Source: Periconia sp. R9002 (taxonomy: Eukaryota > Ascomycota > Dothideomycetes > Pleosporales > Periconiaceae). Taken from it: a DNA stretch of 64,000 nucleotides. Positions 46,497 through 58,500 of the stretch are shown one piece after another. Under the pieces are notes generated by a model. The model was not told the origin of the DNA, made no database searches, and saw only the letters and a list, made by a program, of their open reading frames with translations. The stretch's first letter is position 1. Each line of letters begins with the position of its first letter. Where the stretch lies: positions 248,001 to 312,000 of the forward strand of contig JAMAHW010000014.1 in the NCBI GenBank assembly GCA_023627715.1. Direction: 5' to 3'. The translations under genes were made by a program, and so were the position numbers.

Positions 46497-46744
46497 AGGT
46501 GGGGAGCACTCCCGCCATCGGTCAAGATGCGTTCCCCCTGTGTATCCCGCCAGATAACGTTTTGCACTTGGATCCCGACGACACCTGTGCGCCGTTCGGA
46601 GTAATAACGAACAGTACTCAAAAACGAACTGGCCAACTAGCGACGGCCGTTCCTGGCTTGTGCAACCTTCCCAAAAGGCTTCCATGCTGAGCAACCCCAA
46701 TGTCATCCCTCCAGAAGCCTTTTGCCACTTCATAATTCTCGGCC

Positions 46745-46784
46745 ATGTATGTATGTATGTATGTATGTATGTATGTATGTATGT
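46745..46784. repeat. Microsatellite (ATGT)x10
   Basis: Ten perfect tetranucleotide units, running into ACATATGTG, in a gene-free region. Confidence 0.92.
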
Positions 46785-48779
46785 ACATATGTGCCTTCTG
46801 CACCTGCTAAGGTTGATCTGTTTGAGGTATGTGTGAGTGGGTGCGCTCCAGCACCTCTTCTGAAAATCCACACATCTTAATCCGGTAACCAGCATAGCCT
46901 CAGCCTTGAAGAGCTACATATGCAGTGGCATAGCCCCAGCCTTGAACAATATTTAGATTTGCCCACCAGTATCAAGACTGCTCCTCTGCTTCTCACGCGG
47001 AGCATGAGGAATTGTTTTGTCGAGGGCCACAACGAGAGGTGGATATTGATTGTAATGTGTAATGCCCAAAGGGTGGGTGAATCTGCAGAAGCAAGCCATG
47101 ACCATTTGGCCCCCGGACAATCATGTCAACATACCTATCGGGAGAAAAAGGAGTAGGTATTGATGATGAATCAATTTCATGGGCTGCACCCTTTGTCTCA
47201 CTTACATTGATGGTTCGCAGCTTCAAACAAATCCAAGGTCAGCGGCATTTCCGGTGCCACGGCAGACTCGGCCTGCATCACCGTTCAACGGCCGTAGGGT
47301 GATGAGGATGCTGCACCTTGCACCATCGTGGTATAGCTGCAGACGGCAGCGGGAAACCCAGAGCACATGGCTGCGTTAATGGAGTTGTAATAGAATGGCC
47401 AAACCCCTGCAGCGATGGCGATCACCTAAGAAAGCACCAGTTGCATCGGAACCCGGGATGCGACGGATCAGTCAGTTCACGTTTTGGTTCTATCATTGTT
47501 CTTTGGGGTAATGTATTGCATGTACGTTAACTAGCAGTTCTGTGTAGGAACAAACTTAGGTATATCAATCTAGGTACCCTCTAATCCAGGTGGGCGCAAT
47601 GAATGGGTTAGCTGCGCAGCCATCATGTAACTGCTGCACTTCGGCAGCCACTCGATTGATGCATGCTGCATGACTGCTCCAAATATATCCACCACCACAG
47701 CTTTTTAGAGAATTCCATTTTCTTCGCGAGGCTGAGCATGCTTCCTACTTTGTATCTAGCTTGATTGTGGGGTATTTCCATCCATCCATCCAAATGGTGA
47801 GCGAGGGCAGTAAACAGGCAACCGACGACCACGCACGCTCGCGGTTTCGTATCTCCGCCCCGAAAGCGGATTCGATTCTGCAAGAATTTCCCTATTAGGC
47901 CGGCTACTAGCGGAGTGTTGCTGCGCTGCGGAAGCCTTTTTTCTCTACGGTCTTGATAACTAGCTTGAGTGAGATGCTCCTCCAGAATCCAAATCAACAC
48001 GAGTCTGTCAATGTCACCGGCAGGGTGCTAGCGTTGATCAAATCTCGCCTTCCCGACCGTGGCGAGAGGGGATTATGGCCCCCTCCACACTGGCTCCCTC
48101 TTGCCTTTTTATGCACCTTCATTTAGCAAGCCACTCTCTCCCTGGATATCTGCCAGTCTCGGTTGGGTTGGGCTGTGCTGCGTCTCGGCGATGCTTAACC
48201 CGCCATGCATACATCCTGCATGCCATCGATGCCTACTACACTGGCGCACGGTCAATCGCAAATCCACGGGTACTGATACTGTGGAGTCCACCCATGTGAG
48301 CCTAATCTCTAGCAGAGCGTCGTCATCTAAAAGACTATTTCCCCGATTGCCTTGATCCTGGGAACCCGATCCGGGTCCTTGGCCTTCTACTGACAGTGCA
48401 TCTGTATTTGTACTCCACGGTAAGACAAGCCTCCTACATTCTGCAAGCCCTGGCAATCGATATGCTCTTTCTGTCTCAGCCTCTGTTATCCAAACTCTTT
48501 ACCATCATTCAAGCCTCCCTCGCTTTCTATTTCTAGCATCGGCAAGGATCATATTACTGGGCTTGCAACCCATACCTGCACATACATCCTCATCTTCTAT
48601 TGTATTTCCCTCCTAAAAACCACCCGTCAGTATCCGTCCCACGCCTCTACAAATCAAACCTATTCGCACCAAACTAGTCTGTGCATGTTGTTCGTCATAG
48701 CACCAGCTAGCATAGTACTACGCTCTACAGCTTTGACTGCGATAGCTTCGTACTATACCCCGGACACGTAGCATCACAA

Positions 48780-50632
48780 ATGGAAGCAGATAAAAGATTC
48801 TCCAAAGCTCTGGAGGCCGCAAACGATGCTCTTCAACATCTTTCCATGGCACCCGACTATGCCTCACTCGATTGCACACACCTCGATCGATTGCTTGCAA
48901 GAGTGGTAGATTTGCCTACCGAGGGCAACCAGAGAAATAGCAGGCGCAATCTGTTAGTAGTACGGCAATGGATGATCACAGAGGGCCCTAGTGTAGTTCT
49001 TCTCGAGGTCCTTGGTCAACTATACTGGCGGTTGGGTGAGCTCAACGCAAAACAGTTCGAGAGGTTCAAAGCTGCACTACGGACGCGTCAAGCCTATCTT
49101 TCTCTCATCCAAGATGCAGCAGCCGTCACGCTGGTAATCCATCGGATACGGTACATTCAACGCTCAAAAGCAGATGCGTGTCAGGAGTTCCTCTGTGAAC
49201 TGAACGACTTGACCGATTTTAAAGGGTTAAAAGGTAAGTTACGTTATGGAAGATAAATACGGCTACAAAAACTCACTCCTTGATTCATGTAGTCGAAACA
49301 TCAACTCCCGAAATGGAGGCAATGCGAGCCTACTCTGGTAGCCCTTTCACCCCGCCCACTTCAGTGCATTCCTGTGAAGGCATCTCGGCTCAGGAGTCTG
49401 CCTACACCGGTTTGATTAAACATGTCCCAGATAGCAGACTATTCGGGAAGAACCTGGAGCAACTCTTGCTCGAGTTCTATGTTACGGGTATCTGCCCTGG
49501 CCGCACAGTGGCAACGCAGTCCAACTCCTATGCGGCCCTTATCCCAGTCGCGAAAACCTGTGAAAGCACACGGTTTGCTTTGTTGAGCCTCAGCGCTTCT
49601 TACCTTTGCGAATACCTGCCCTCTCAAAAGGATCTGTTCCACCAAGCCGAGCTATATTATTCAACACAAGCGTTACAGACATTGGTTCAGCAGATCAACA
49701 ACGGCGAATGTTACGATGCTGCGCTTGGTACAGCCATGCTTTTGATGCATCACGCCGCCATTAACAAACCTGACGAACACAGTTTGTGCTGGTCATGCCA
49801 CGCCAACATATTCGATGTAATGCCAGTGCAATCCGTTAATCGGACATCCGACGCTGCTCAATTTATGCGAACCCAACTTGCCCTGGCGAGGACCGCTCAA
49901 TCATCATTTACTTTGCAGAACTCCCATCTGTACTCATTGGAAACCACAAGTTGGTTTGAGGGTATTCCAATCGCAGATACGTCCAAGATCTGTAGCATCA
50001 CGGGCCTCTCACCTGAGCTTCTCTTCATCATCACCTCTATCAACACCGCGGCTATAGAGAATCATCCGAACAAACTCGCACATACACAGATGCTGGAAAG
50101 CAAGCTCCAAAACCTTCGACAATGGTCCCCGGAAAAACCTGGCGATGCGCAGGACATTATACTAGCTACTGGTGAAGCTTTTCGATTGGCAACGGCGATT
50201 TATCTCCGTTGTCGTCTCTATGGGTAAGTATGCTGTTATTTCCACTCTGAATAATGGCTAACAAGGAGAACCAGCCTCACTCGCTTCAATCCTTCCCTTA
50301 TGGAGCTCAACGACACACTCAATGCGGTCTTGCTTTCACTGCCCGTCAAAGGCAATCTATTTACGGCTCTATATCCAGTGTGGCCCATCTTCATCGCCTC
50401 AGTGACTGCAAATACAGAGAAACGCGAACGCCTCTATCAACGCGTTGTTCCCGTTCGGGAAGGCGACAAGAACACCCTACCCTCTGTCCTTGAACGCATT
50501 TCCGGCCTGCGTATATGGCTTGCAAGTCAGGATGCCACCCAACATCGACGCGACGGTTGGTGGGACGAAATGCTGCAACCCGAAAGCAGCACTAACCTAT
50601 TGCCTCCGAACCGCCTCCTATGTCTGGGATGA
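48780..50632 (+). CDS. Fungal_trans_2-type regulator-like protein lacking a Zn2Cys6 cluster
   Basis: Exons 48780-49233, 49293-50223 and 50275-50632 join in frame (phases 1 and 2) to 580 residues. Residues from about 185 resemble the regulatory domain of fungal Zn-cluster transcription factors. Examples are DSRLFGKNLEQLLLEFYV, then TRFALLSLSASYLCEYLP and QAELYYSTQALQTLVQQI, and near the end the block PVWPIFIASVTANTEKRERL. No CX2CX6C cluster exists in the first 150 residues. That part is helical and unrecognised (MEADKRFSKALEAANDALQH, QFERFKAALRTRQAYLSLI). It could have lost its DNA-binding domain, act as a cofactor, or have an undetected upstream exon. The ATG at 48780 is the first in frame. 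Family assignment is moderate. Confidence 0.7.
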
Positions 50633-53279
50633 ATGTCTGCATCTCGTACCAACTTTCTTCAATTTCATCGTGCGACTATATACCCCGCCTTCATGGCTTC
50701 TAACCTTTCTTTTTATTTTCGTTTGCTGTACATCTTCTCCACGTACCGATTATTTTGCGCAAGTCCCACGTTCGAAAGCATTCGCATCTTAGCAATGCAC
50801 TTTACCATTCATTCATCACAATTTTAGGTAATGAAACAATACGGGAAGGCTAGGAAGGACATTTTTCTCATTTACGATTGCAACTGCTTGACTTCTGAAT
50901 CATTGGGAGCCTCGAGGCACACGGTGCTCTTCAAGGGAAAGCGGTTGCCTTTTGCGGCTTCTAGTATAATTATAAGCATCTCGGGTTTTACGCTATTGGA
51001 CGATTTCATGTTAACTCGTAAACACATTGACGAATTTCCTATTTTTGTATGTCGATTGGAGAAAAGGGTATTCGTTCACGGCATGTTTTTTACTTGGCTC
51101 GCAGCATCATCCGCGCGAAGGGCGTATTGCATGGCCGAGTGCCGCCTAGGCGGGCAGTCAAGGGGCTGCACCGCTAAGATGAGGTTCTAGATCGAAATGC
51201 ATTAGGTTAAACAGCGAGAGTGGGTTTCCTTGAGTGTAGCTTGTCGCCGTGTGTTGTGGAAATGCTAGATGCTTTCTTCGGAAGTGCCGCGAGACATTGC
51301 GGCAGCAGCCACCATTCCGTCGAATGGTCGATACTCACGGCGGTGACATTCCCACATTGCGCGAACCCGAGTACGTATTTCTTGATTCTATTTCCACCTC
51401 AGTCTTCATCCGTCAGGAGCAAGGAGAATCGGGCCAATCGCTTACCCCACCCATTCATTCAAGCCTTGCAGAGATCACCACTTCCCTGATTTGGAGCTCC
51501 AAGAAGTATGATTGCGAAGTGGCAAAACACCCCCCATCTTCGAACTTGACGGCGTTGGTGTGGCGTGGCCTCGTAATTTTGCGCGAAACAATTAGCGACG
51601 CTCTCGGCCGACACTTTTGATTGAGTGTCGGGGTCCACTCGCGGACGTCTCGTACATGGGGAGAACAATTCCTTATGTAGAAATGCGAATGGTGTGCCTG
51701 ACGGCGCGCGTGCTTTCTCATCTGACGGCGAAAGCAGACGTTCGTTTTTTGTGGAAATAGGTAAGATGCGCCATCGGAAACCTTAAAAGGGATCATCCTC
51801 GAGAAATAATGACACGAATCGTGGTGTCTGCTTGGAGAAAAAACAAAGCAGAGCGGGTAGACATTGTTCATTTACATTGTTCGAAAGGGCAGGTGCAGAC
51901 CATTTTCTAGAATGGGAAAGAGTATTCACTGCCCTCAACCTACACACACCTATGTATGCACTACCATCCACGTGTTTTTCCCATGAATCTTTTTTTGTGC
52001 CCTCTCGAACATTACTTATGAAGGAGTTAACCACAATCTGGCGTTAATCGTATGATGTCTGCCCCATGACTGTTTTGGTGCTGGCTGAAAGGCAGTCGGG
52101 CGATTGCTGAATACATGTAAGCAGCGCAGAGGCTATGTATGTAGCTTGACTGACTCCATATTCCCTTAGCATCAGTTGATTATATCAGATCAGACCACAT
52201 TGATTTGGAGTCATCACATCTTGTCTGGATTCATGAAACGGGAACGCCTTGAATATGCCCCTGGGGGAACGTTTGGGATATGACTTCTCCGTGGCTGGCA
52301 CGATTACTGGAGTATGTTTGGGGTGAGGGTATTCTGGATTGTTATGAAATATGAAACTGATCCCCACAGAGTATTGCTACCCTGGCTGGATTGTTATATG
52401 TTCTCTATAAGAGGCTCGAATATAGGTATTCTAGACACGTTTATCAGTTTTCGGACAGGTTTGTGCTAACACTTGGCATGCGGAAAATCAATTGATGATA
52501 TTCGTCATGGTAAGCGAAAGAGGGCTGCATTGGCTGGAAGAAGAGGGCAACCATCCTCTACCTTGCATTTCATCGTCAAACATTGTTCAAAGGACGCCTA
52601 AAAATGTCAAAAGCTCCAGGGCGGAAGGGCGGAAGTAAGGCACTTAATATGTCTTACGGCTGCTTTTGTACTGTGTGCCATAGTCATTGTGGGGTTGGTA
52701 ATGCCCGCGCCACGGAGAGTGCTGGAGGCCTAAGGAGTTCACTAATGCGCTGGCTACGCCCGATTGGGGACACAGCGACGGAGCCTGAGTAACAAGTCCA
52801 CCCAATAGAGATGCATTTACATTTGCAATGTCCTTTATAGGTAATACACGCATGTTCTTGGAATACCATCTGATCACTCCAACTTCTCAATCAATTGCCC
52901 CCTAATCGTCACGACCGAGAACCAATTTGAATTCAACTCAGTGCTATTTGAAGCTTTACGGTTTCTAGACTTTGCTTACTCGTGTTACTGTGTAAAGGAT
53001 GAACCGTTGTACTGTGCCGCCATCATCCAGAAACGTGTCTTACGGACAACATGTTGCACAGCCCTACTAGCAGAATCCTACTATTCTTGCACGCTATAAC
53101 ACGCTGTATACCTACCTAGGCCGATCTATGTAAATACAAATGCCCGAACAATCTTCCCCGAAATCCCTCTGATTTTGGCTGTTAAGAGAGGAGAAATACT
53201 CCATTCTATTCCCATTCCAAAATCTATTCACCTTTTGCACGACTTTGGCACAGCAAGTCGAACGAATTCGCCGCCCGCC
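50633..53279. other. Long gene-free stretch
   Basis: 2.6 kb without a supportable gene, transposon end or tRNA. Several short open frames on both strands (up to 138 codons, minus 51455-51871) overlap and have no domain. A CACCTATGTATG motif lies near 51948-51959. Confidence 0.5.
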
Positions 53280-54608
53280 ATGGATTTTGGCGTCTCTCTC
53301 ATGGCTCGAAATGATGCCCCCTCAGTACCGTCCGGTACCTCTCCCGAAATGCTCGCTGCTGCAAAACAATTCCAGATGTTGTTGCGGAACTGTACGAGGA
53401 ATTTCGAGGCAGACAAGTGCCCTATGGACTACGCCATGCTGAAATATCGACCAAGCGTTATCGGCAACGTCATTTACATGATCTGCTTCTTCATTCTCCT
53501 CGGGGGCCACGCTTTCCTTGGTATCCGTACCAAGACATACAAGTACTGTGCCGTCGTCTGTCTCGGTATCGTCGGGGAGATTGTGGGGTATATAGGAAGA
53601 CTGATGCTCCACAATAACCCTTATTCCATGGACAACTTCTTGACGTAAGTTACAACTTCACAATGATCACTGTGGGTTCAAAAAACTAACGTTGTCAGGA
53701 ACCTCGTTCCCCTTACTATTGCGCCCGCCCTACTTACAGGCGGTATCTATCTATGCCTCGGACGTGTTATCACGGCTATTGGCGCTGAAAACTCCCGCAT
53801 CGGACCCAAAATGTACACGTACATTTTCGTGGGCAGCGATTTCTTTTCCCTGGTCCTACAGGCGGCTGGTGGTGCCATGGCATCCATGGCCAATGATGAA
53901 GACGGTCAGGATCGTGGAGTGAAGATCATGATTGCTGGTCTCATCTTTCAGGTCGTATCTATGACTGTATTCTTCGGTATGATATTATACCCCTCACACG
54001 AAACAGCATTGAAACGCCATCTGACTCGACATTGTGCTGTTTTGATGAATCAATGACATTAACTAATTCCCCCCGTATTTAGCTATCTGGGGTGACTTTG
54101 TCCTCCGCACCAGAAAGGCCAAGATGAGTGGATCGCTGGCACGCCTACAACCTCCCCTCTACGCTCATCTTCGCAATGACGGTACTTTGAAATGGTTTCA
54201 GTGGAGTATGCTAACCAGTTCCTACTTAATGATGTTACACATGTGTTCTGACCGTCAAATAGGTCTTGCGGTAGCCACGATTTTGATTTATATTCGATGT
54301 ATTTACCGCGTTGCTGAATTGTGGGGTGGATTCAAAAGCCACCTGGCCAACGATGAGCCCACGTTCATGGTATTTGAGGGTCCAATGATCATCATTGCGG
54401 TCAGCGCCATGGCCATGTTTCATCCAGGTACGTCCTAAGCACTTTGAAGCAACATTTCAAAGCCTCTCCGCCATTCCGAAATATTCGCATTTACTAACTA
54501 CGTTTCTGTTATGTAGGTCGTGTATTTGGTAACCTTTGGGATGCTGCTGGCAAAGGAGTCCGTTCTGCAAAGACAGAAGACTACTCCTACAATCTAAACC
54601 ACGTGTAA
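53280..54608 (+). CDS. RTA1-family seven-helix membrane protein
   Basis: Fungal-specific membrane family of yeast Rta1, Rsb1, Pug1 and Ylr046c, linked to sphingoid-base or lipid export and drug resistance. Exons 53280-53644, 53699-53976, 54083-54205, 54263-54427 and 54517-54608 join in frame to 340 residues. Seven hydrophobic segments are visible. The extracellular N-terminus carries two cysteines (NCTRNFEADKCPMDYAML). Family blocks include GEIVGYIGRLMLHNN, the segment IAPALLTGGIYLCLGRVI, YIFVGSDFFSLVLQAAGGAM, then RCIYRVAELWGG and FEGPMIIIAVSAMAMFHPG. It ends NLNHV. Substrate is unknown. Confidence 0.92.
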
Positions 54609-55071
54609 ATGACTCATTGTCAACGATGCTTTTATGATCGAAGCAGCTTCCCACGACGGAGCTCTCATACTTCTGAGTCAGAGTTTGACCAGGTTTAAAA
54701 TTATTGTATGCATGTACTGGCGGCGTTGAACTCAAACATTCGGTTTTCCTTGCGGGATTTCACTTAGACATATACCCCTCTTTGCTCGTAGCAAATATCA
54801 ATCATATAAAAGCTTTTGAGTCCTTTTTCTATACAATTTGAACTGATAGTCCTACTAATTTTTCGTTTTCCTCCCTTTAGAATCGCCAGGTCAGCTACAA
54901 ATATGCGCAGCATCCCATCAATCTTAGAGCCAAATGATGTCAAACCTGGAAAACGCAGTGATGCTAGCTGGAGATCACGGTAATCTCAAACGAAAAACTG
55001 ATGGGCGCAATGTTGAATTTCGTCTACAATTCAGTGGGTACAATGATTTTGCCAGTTCCTCCGCTTCTATC
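54609..55071. other. Intergenic between convergent RTA1-like and GNAT genes
   Basis: 463 bases, AT-rich, holding both 3' ends. Nothing else recognised. Confidence 0.55.
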
Positions 55072-55832
55072 CTACTGCGTTGTGTTGACAGGGTCTTTCA
55101 CCAAACAAGGGGCGCTGTGCGTTAAGCCTTCTCCACCATATGGCGCAAGATCTATGTCTACACTTCCCACATCCTTGAAGCCGTATTTTTGATAAATGGG
55201 GTGTGCAGTCGGGCTGGATTCAAGATACACAGGTAGATTGAGCTCATTCGCACGCTGAAAGCCCCATTTCATAAGTGCGCTTGCGGCACCTCGTTTCTGA
55301 TATTGGGGACCAGTGTGTAGCATTGACAAATCTGGGTTTTTGGTCAGTCTCGGAAAACACATATCGATATGGAATCACTGACAAACATGCGGCTTATTTC
55401 CCATGATCTCTTCTTTCTTTTGGATCAATCCGCCAAAGAAGGCTTTGCAGCCCGCTTCATTTGTCCCTAAGTTAAAGCATTAATACTTAACATTTTACCT
55501 TGCCCTTTGACTTGATCTTGCGTACCTGGTCCAGATGGAATCATGCGTGGTGGCGCCGCTTTCAATTCTTGCTCTGTCTTGTAGAAACACCATTTGGAGA
55601 AGGCCATTTGCTCGCCTGTCGCTTCGTCGACAGCTATCATGTAGACTATCGCCGGATCTTCTTTGCGTGAATCAATCACCCGTTGTGAGCGTTGTTGGCG
55701 CGCTTCGGGCGGGAAGGGTCCTGGGAAAAGGACAGAACCGCTGGCGCTCGAAGTTGCGCCATAAGCCATTCCTTCCAGCTCTATGGCTCGAGGAATATCT
55801 GCATCAGTTGCCTCTCTAATGATAATGGCCAT
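55072..55832 (-). CDS. GNAT-family N-acetyltransferase
   Basis: Acetyl-CoA-dependent acetyltransferase of unknown substrate. Exons 55832-55526, 55466-55383 and 55331-55072 give 216 residues. The second donor (GTCAGT) was chosen because it joins KPHVYLSMLHTGPQYQKRGA in frame, the beta4/motif A region of the fold. The acetyl-CoA pyrophosphate loop is QKRGAASALMKW, followed by LNLPVYLESSPTAHPIYQKY and GFKDVG, standard for fungal GNATs. The N-terminus IIIREATDADIPRAIELE is the usual first strand and helix. A lineage-specific paralogue of this common fungal family is likely. Substrate could be a small amine or a drug. Confidence 0.88.
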
Positions 55833-57523
55833 GTTGAGTCACAGTATTGAAGCAACCAGAATGCTTTATAGTGGTATCCAACTGCTGTTTACTCAAATAC
55901 TTTTGTTTCTCAGAGCAATTCAAAAGGATGCAGAAAGTATCGGTGAGGTAGGTATCAGTCGGCCCCCGACATCCAATATATGCTGAATAGCGCTAGAAAC
56001 GAAAACTGGGGCAACTCGGTTCTTTCCTAGATGATCTTTAGTGCAGTTCTACCACGAAAAGGGTACTCTACGAATGCTATACCGATTGGACTTGATTCCG
56101 CAGCTCACTCCTGCTACAAAGGGGCGCGTCACGACATGCAAGTGGCAGATGAGCTGATCAGTTGTGAGGCAATGTGAGTAGTAACACTATGTATTTGTAC
56201 TTTTGTATATTTTCTCGACAGTCTCAATAATGGTCGATGACTCAAAGTTGACCAACTAGCATTGTGAAGATGTCACTGGTATTTAAATCCTGCAATGCAC
56301 CTTCCAGTTCAGGTAAGCGCAGCCCTCAATTGTAAAGCAACTCAAGTAATTGAACCCGCCCTTTTGTAAGTGCGCCCATTTTCAATGTATGCTGAAGAAA
56401 TATCAAACTGCTTTTAAGATAGGTTCAGAGTTACTCTTGGGATCCTGCACTCAAATCGGCGCAAGATATCGGGAGATTATATAGACGTGTCCGTGGAGTA
56501 AACACTGGACCATCAACTGCGAATCCGCTAGTCTAACGCTTATCTTTAAGATACCACGCGATGCCATGTGTCGAAACATGCGCCGATGGGTATAAAAATA
56601 TCCTCTTACCCAGGTAGCCACATACGCTATCATGGCCATCATCGTTCGTCAAGGCATCCACTAATGGTTAGATGAACATAGGTAAATCTAGACCTAGCTC
56701 TTTTCTGTTCTTGACGGCAGCTTCCGTATTACTGGGCGGCTTACTCTCTGGTCACTATTACCTACTTTTGGTTAAATTTACGGCCGTAGTCTGCACATAT
56801 CAAGATTTCACTTGGAGAAGATTTTGTGGAGGATTTCTGGCTTACAAATGAAATATATTCTTAGGTCGAGGGTGATGCAGTCACCAATCCAGTGATATTT
56901 TGCTAGGTATCTAACAGGATGCGCATATGTAGATATTCCAGCCAGGAAATTTGATCGCCACCGAGACTACGAAAAAGCTTCAATGATTCGCAACATAAAG
57001 TCGCAATTTCAGTCTCGGACTCGGCATGCCAATAGCGATGGGGCTGAAACGTCTTAACTTCTTTAAGAGGGCATGTAAGCATCCGCCCCCATCTCGGCGC
57101 TCCCCAAAAAGCAAAGGGGGCAACACCAAGCCTGTCTACCCAAGTGCCTTAGAGTCTTGTTCAGCGTGAAGACTTCTTAAGGCAGTTCCCAAGACTTGGT
57201 TCAGGGCGTACCAAGCTCATCTATAAGTTTTCCACATATTCAACCACCGAGTACAATTACAAATGTTTACACTACCACACCAGCGAGATGGAGCCGCAAT
57301 CATCACCTACTCATGATCATATTTCTCTCTCGTACAACCCTGGACTCTACGGAGTCTTAAGCGAAGCTGACACTGAAAAGCTCCTTCGGAAGAATGCACC
57401 GCATATTAAGAAGCGTAGAAAAAGACCCATGCTCAGGGTGGCTCACCCACGTTGCCATCTCATATAGATATCGACAACGCCCCGTGCCCAGAAAATGTGA
57501 GGAACGGCACGACAGCAGACACG
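55833..57523. other. Intergenic, long upstream region of the DUF7703-like gene
   Basis: 1.7 kb, AT-rich. Left part holds the promoter of the GNAT gene. The right end carries a 59-codon upstream ORF (57288-57467). No other coding region is supported. Confidence 0.5.
57288..57467 (+). other. Upstream ORF of 59 codons before the DUF7703-like gene
   Basis: ATG at 57288, TAG at 57465-57467, ending 56 bases before the ATG of the membrane protein and in a different frame. Product starts MEPQSSPTHDHISLSYNPGL and has a basic stretch (KKRRKRPMLR). It could be a regulatory upstream ORF or an unlinked chance frame. No in-frame splice to the main gene was found. Confidence 0.35.
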
Positions 57524-58500
57524 ATGTCCATCGATCTGCACCTCAGCACTCGAGAGGTTTCAAACACCACCGTGAACGGAACGATCGTTCATTATGATTT
57601 CTTCGACCCAAGCAGAACGATTCCTCAGGCGATGACTGCTTTCACCGCGATCGCCTGGTTCAATGCCGCTGAGACGTTGATTTTGATCTTTCTCTACTTC
57701 AAAAAATACCAAGGGCTATACTTTTGGAGCATACTACTTGCAACAATAGCTGTTATCCCTTATGCCACTGGTAAATAGTCTATTTTGGTTCGATTTTACG
57801 CCTTCACGCCTTTTCTGACCGTTGACTAGGCGCATGGATGAAGCAATACGATTTACACCACAATTATCGCATCGATGAAGTCTTTTTGACGTGCGGATGG
57901 GTAGTGATGGTCACAGGTCAAGCGCTTGTTCTTTACTCACGACTACACCTCGTTTGCCAAGATTACAAACTCCTCCGCTTTGTCTTTTGGATGATCATAT
58001 TCAACGCCTCAATCTTCATCATACCCACGCTCATCCTCGACTCCTTCCAGTTCAGTACCAAATATATACATATATATAATCGCGGCTACTTCGTAATGGA
58101 AAAAATTGAAATGACGGCTTTTGCTTTGCAGGAGCTTTTCATCTCAGGAATTTATCTATGGGAGGTGTGGAAAATGTTTAAGATTCGACGCGTGCTTAAC
58201 TTCAAGTCTCGGAAGAGCATGTATCAATTGCTGGCTATGAATCTCGTGCATTTCGCGCTGGATATTTCTCTCTTGATCTTGCAGTTCTTGGGCATGTACC
58301 AGATCCAGGCGACGTTCAAGGGGCTTGTGTATAGTCTGAGTCTCAAGATCGAGTTTGCCGTTCTGAATTCGCTCGTTGAATCAGTACGCGACCGGAGTGG
58401 CTCGAATAGTGTATCGCACATTATTCCAAAGAGCAAGGATGGCACTGCCATTGAGATGCTCCCAGATGGTCACGGCGGTACAAGATCGCAGAAAATATAA
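57524..58500 (+). CDS. Fungal integral membrane protein, DUF7703-like
   Basis: Exons 57524-57770 and 57830-58500 (phase 1) give 305 residues. About seven hydrophobic segments are visible, for example AWFNAAETLILIFLYFKKY, then YFWSILLATIAVIPYATGAW and WVVMVTGQALVLYSRLHLV. An N-glycosylation-rich N-terminus (NTTVNGT) precedes the first. The pattern of ETL-LIF-YFK, GLYFWS and VLYSRLHLV resembles fungal membrane proteins grouped as DUF7703, which have no known function and a receptor-like topology. The C-terminal tail is short and polar. The start ATG was taken because upstream codons in this frame lack an ATG. Function unknown. Confidence 0.78.

Larger units (their letters stand above)
45040..48779. 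other. Long gene-free stretch
   Basis: 3.7 kb with no recognisable gene. Open frames of about 200 codons (minus 45383-46030, plus 45952-46557) have no domain and overlap each other on opposite strands. Contains a 12-bp repeat at 46468-46491 and an (ATGT)n microsatellite at 46745-46784. The right end is presumably the promoter and leader of the regulator at 48780. Confidence 0.5.

Noticed and set aside
45383..46557. Open frames of 215 codons (minus) and 201 codons (plus)
   Set aside because: They overlap on opposite strands, have no recognisable domain and lack splice or start context. More likely chance frames.
50633..53279. Possible decayed transposon in the gene-free stretch
   Set aside because: No terminal repeats, target duplications or transposase or reverse transcriptase fragments could be seen.
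48780..58500. Possible secondary-metabolite cluster (regulator, membrane transporter, acetyltransferase)
   Set aside because: No backbone enzyme (PKS, NRPS, terpene synthase, DMATS) or tailoring oxidase is present, and the genes are widely spaced.
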